Assembly (NCBI RefSeq): GCF_021730305.1
Contig: NZ_CP032674.1
Span: forward strand, 2,651,001-2,715,000
DNA: 64,000 bases
Direction of reading: 5' to 3'
From: Xanthobacter sp. YC-JY1
GTDB lineage: Bacteria > Pseudomonadota > Alphaproteobacteria > Rhizobiales > Xanthobacteraceae
The notes beneath the pieces are model-generated. The model was not told where the DNA came from, did not search any database, and worked only from the letters and a program-made list of their open reading frames with translations. A program made the position numbers and the translations under genes. This document shows positions 63,921 through 64,000 of this stretch, piece by piece. Positions within the stretch are counted from its first letter, which is position 1. Every line of letters begins with the position of its first letter.

Positions 63921-64000
63921 CCTCGGAGCTCGGTGAACAAAGGCACAGCCGAGCTGCTGATGCGGAGTTGATCACCGATCCTATCCTAAAAGCTGAAGCG
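63917..64000 (+). CDS. 5' end of an ORF, possibly a Fic-family toxin (cut by window end)
   Basis: Only 28 codons are visible: MTSELGEQRHSRAADAELIT and then DPILKAEA, a charged, probably helical start. The ATG overlaps the stop of the VbhA-like gene (ATGA), the arrangement expected for an antitoxin-toxin pair. The identity of the protein cannot be read from so little sequence. A Fic/AMP-transferase is predicted only from the partner gene; the catalytic HxFx(D/E)GNGRxxR motif would lie outside the window. Confidence 0.45.
   Translation, partial: MTSELGEQRHSRAADAELITDPILKAEA

Overview
The window is a high-GC (about two thirds G+C) chromosomal segment of an alphaproteobacterium of the order Hyphomicrobiales/Rhizobiales. 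Gene content and order (trpGDC-moaC-moeA-lexA-comEC-gltX; pyrB-pyrC-plsY-dprA-topA; sdhE-mfd) suggest a Xanthobacteraceae-like organism (Xanthobacter, Azorhizobium, Ancylobacter or Starkeya relatives), but family placement is inference. Two details agree with the class: LexA sites of GTTC-N7-GTTC type, and a pyrB-linked dihydroorotase lacking its metal motif.

Layout. 1-2.1 kb: the 5' end of urtA (urea-binding protein) behind a sigma-54 promoter, a 25-residue membrane ORF, and a beta-carbonic anhydrase. 2.2-7.2 kb: mgtE, then an accessory-looking stretch with a Nif11-like peptide, a DUF308/HdeD membrane protein fused to a permuted papain-like domain, an MFS transporter and a DUF1796 cysteine-peptidase-like protein, ending at tRNA-Pro(CGG). 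7.6-15 kb: fabI, a secreted unknown, a histidine phosphatase, an unknown soluble protein, a CorB/HlyC-like protein, aroC, a polysaccharide deacetylase, a LysE exporter and tRNA-Leu(GAG). 15-23 kb: lipB, gatB, a compositionally mosaic glycosyltransferase, gatCA, vapBC, ruvX and an AEC transporter. 23.7-31 kb: pyrB, pseudo-pyrC, plsY, dprA and topA.

31-43 kb: a DHA2 exporter, a zinc peptidase-like protein and a DUF488 protein, followed by a molybdenum-hydroxylase maturation block (MocA-like fusion, two XdhC/CoxI-type proteins, CoxD-like AAA+ ATPase, CoxE-like VWA protein). A KamA-DUF296 operon is lodged inside that block. No Mo-enzyme structural genes are in the window. An EAL protein follows. 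43-63 kb: mfd, sdhE, tpiA, ppiD, trpE, trpGDC, a DUF2147 protein, moaC, moeA, lexA, comEC, gltX, a TusA-like gene and an M20 amidohydrolase. The window closes with tRNA-Lys(TTT), after which composition drops. A VbhA-like small protein there overlaps a second ORF that runs off the end, which looks like the edge of a tRNA-integrated island.

Most of the window is core metabolism: tryptophan, chorismate, pyrimidine, lipoate, Moco and phospholipid synthesis, tRNA charging and DNA transactions. A family of short REP-like palindromes (CCCTCTCCC core, GGGGTGAGGGG tail) sits as inverted pairs after lipB and trpE, around sdhE/tpiA, and as a decayed pair after lexA. The candidates most worth following are the Nif11 / HdeD-peptidase / MFS / DUF1796 neighbourhood, the KamA-DUF296 pair, and the Fic-type toxin-antitoxin edge at tRNA-Lys.
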